Assembly (NCBI RefSeq): GCF_030851345.1
Contig: NZ_JALPNU010000001.1
Location: 1 to 64,000 of the forward strand
Origin: Marinifilum sp. D714
GTDB taxonomy: Bacteria > Bacteroidota > Bacteroidia > Bacteroidales > Marinifilaceae
Direction of reading: 5' to 3'
Length of the DNA stretch: 64,000 nucleotides
The position numbers and the translations under genes were made by a program. Positions 63,801 through 64,000 of this stretch are shown here, in pieces; the first letter of the stretch is position 1, and each line of letters opens with the position of its first letter. The notes beneath the pieces are model-generated. The model worked only from the letters and a program-made list of their open reading frames with translations, was not told the origin of the DNA and did no database searches.

Positions 63801-64000
63801 GGATTGGTAACCGGGTTAGTTAGCCCAACATTATGAAACCAATTAACGGGTAATGCATTTCCATTTGTAATTAAATTATCGAGTTGAGTTAAATCAATAT
63901 TTGAAGCAATTCCAGAATTATAATTATCCTCACAAACTGCAGGGTTTTGATCTACAGCCTGAGGCAAAGCATTCACCGTTACAGTTACTACAGCAACATC
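60827..64000 (-). CDS. T9SS-secreted repeat adhesin with gliding-motility C-terminal domain (5' partial)
   Basis: The gene runs off the right edge of the window; a GTG near 63976 is internal. At least ten tandem domains of about 88 residues are visible, each with LPxAxD...(C/W/F)ED...DLT...VxWYxD...LTxxV...VSDGDxFYAxV...V. The C-terminal 110 residues carry IFVPNAFTPNGDGLNDTF and YNRWGEMIYE, the type B (CHU/gliding-motility C-terminal) sorting domain. It would be exported by the type IX system and displayed on the surface. The single cysteines alternate between two positions in successive domains 1-6, then both occur in domains 8-10. It is followed by its porP partner. Confidence 0.92.
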   Translation of the reverse strand, partial: DVAVVTVTVNALPQAVDQNPAVCEDNYNSGIASNIDLTQLDNLITNGNALPVNWFHNVGLTNPVTNPTNRTVSNGEVFYAEVSTSTGSSVATVTYTVESLPEGNDITIQLWEDTFGSGTASGVDLTSYDSAVSNGSPVVWYEDAAFANVVSGPGNITVSDGDVFYAFIDNGNCTNRGSVEFVVRSSPIANDQNVSACEDIAGSGVASNIDLTALNGAINGGTTSTVTWYDDAALTVLVTDPINAAVSDGQQFHVLVESGGESNTAVVTYSVLALPIANDQNITEFEDVPGSLTASAVDLTTHNNAITGGQSVNIEWFLDSGLSNLVPNPNSHDVTDGDIFYVLVSNASCSNVATVQFSVLNTPVARDVFPEVCEDVAASGSAFVDLSMLENQINEGNGDAFTWFFDWPTEPNRLPTNPIPDPTNVNATNGIRFFAAVDDGLNTNVAVVTYTVYALPTALDIVVDVWEDSFGTGLTTGINLLNYNSSVNGGSTSSVTWFTDAGLTNAVLTPDNVSAVDNDAFYALVQGANCSNNGSVTFNVRQLPEANDLQIQLCEDNQGSGAIAGYDLTQLEPAVNNDPGTVKEWFLDSGLTLPVPNPSNVSVSNGDDFFVRVSFGVESNVGQIDFTINSLPQAQNYSVVLCEDNFNTGVVNGEDLRIYENNISSSPGISLVWYSDASYTNAIVNPGNLQVSDGDIFYARVWDGTCESFGELDFTIIALPETTTITENLCEETFGSSTIGNINLTDFESSLSQDPNATIQWYEDDRLTISVNDPSNQTVSDQSAYYALVTNSNSCENTARLNFFVDPLPLANDLTIELCEDEAGGGVVNNYNLSDLDQRISGAGSIISWFEDVDLSDAVNTPLSYQISNNLTLYTQVTDGMCENSSTVNFTVHERPTFDLGVDTTIFYTESKVLTPAIEIRFLPGTYLWQDGATSSTYTVTEEGKYTLVFTDVNGCVGEDEIMVYVDRYRIFVPNAFTPNGDGLNDTFGPVITGDIVGEEIEMYIYNRWGEMIYEFTDLGVGWDGTYKGKPVNTGVYVWTLIINGKSKQDGSVSLIR

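Overview
The window is AT-rich DNA from a member of the Bacteroidota, most likely a marine/anaerobic Marinilabiliales-type organism. This is inferred from type IX secretion (a PorP/SprF protein and a secreted adhesin with a gliding-motility-type C-terminal domain), a curli (csgEFG-curlin) locus of the Bacteroidota kind, the zapA-6S RNA-rny neighbourhood, DUF4293 and DUF5916 proteins, and several promoters with the Bacteroidota spacing TTTG-N19-TAnnTTTG. No rRNA or tRNA gene was recognised.

Layout. 1-5.6 kb is accessory DNA: three 24-bp direct repeats resembling an IS21-family end, an overlapping pair of unknown genes whose upstream member has a phospholipase-D-like C-terminus, an attC-like imperfect inverted repeat, a membrane protein with ExbD-like domains, and a 136-bp MITE. 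5.6-12.5 kb holds a conserved hypothetical, an array of 14 units at an exact 21-nt step, two secreted proteins with tandem GH2-type jelly rolls, and a histidine kinase/response regulator pair. 12.7-14.9 kb is an arsR-arsC-acr3 operon with a perfect promoter. 15-18.7 kb is an aldehyde/stress module (DJ-1 and YqhD-like genes diverging from a LysR gene, then Spx/ArsC-like and MIF-like genes). 18.7-21.6 kb is lysC-lysA behind a short Lys-rich leader ORF and a terminator, i.e. a candidate attenuator. 21.6-27.4 kb carries an outer-membrane protein, a patatin-BamA-type phospholipase and a GAF protein. 27.4-31.5 kb has a possible small transcript, an AraC regulator with a metallo-beta-lactamase-fold protein, and a voltage-gated Na+-channel-like gene.

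31.6-35.3 kb is a second accessory island: a membrane protein, a 71-aa protein with its own perfect promoter, a ParB-like protein with a possible HEPN-like tail, and a Dam-type adenine methyltransferase. 35.4-50.3 kb is mostly housekeeping (TPR, flavin reductase, DUF4293, DUF5916, prohibitin, nucleoside phosphorylase, SirB1-like, RNase Y, 6S RNA, ZapA, M23 and C69 peptidases, ribosomal protein L19). It also contains a second 21-nt array of 23 units at 35.9-36.4 kb.

50.4-59.7 kb is a curli system: a propeller lipoprotein, a CsgH-like chaperone, a CsgB-like nucleator, two giant curlins with about 45 half-repeats each, a CsgG fused to a beta-barrel, CsgF and CsgE. 59.8-64 kb is a PorP/SprF gene coupled to a long repeat adhesin that runs off the window. 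Together the last 14 kb encode surface fibres and adhesins.

The most unusual signals are the two indel-free 21-nt arrays, the lysine leader, the shared 11/12-residue architecture of the giant curlins, the alternating cysteines of the adhesin, and the two accessory gene sets.
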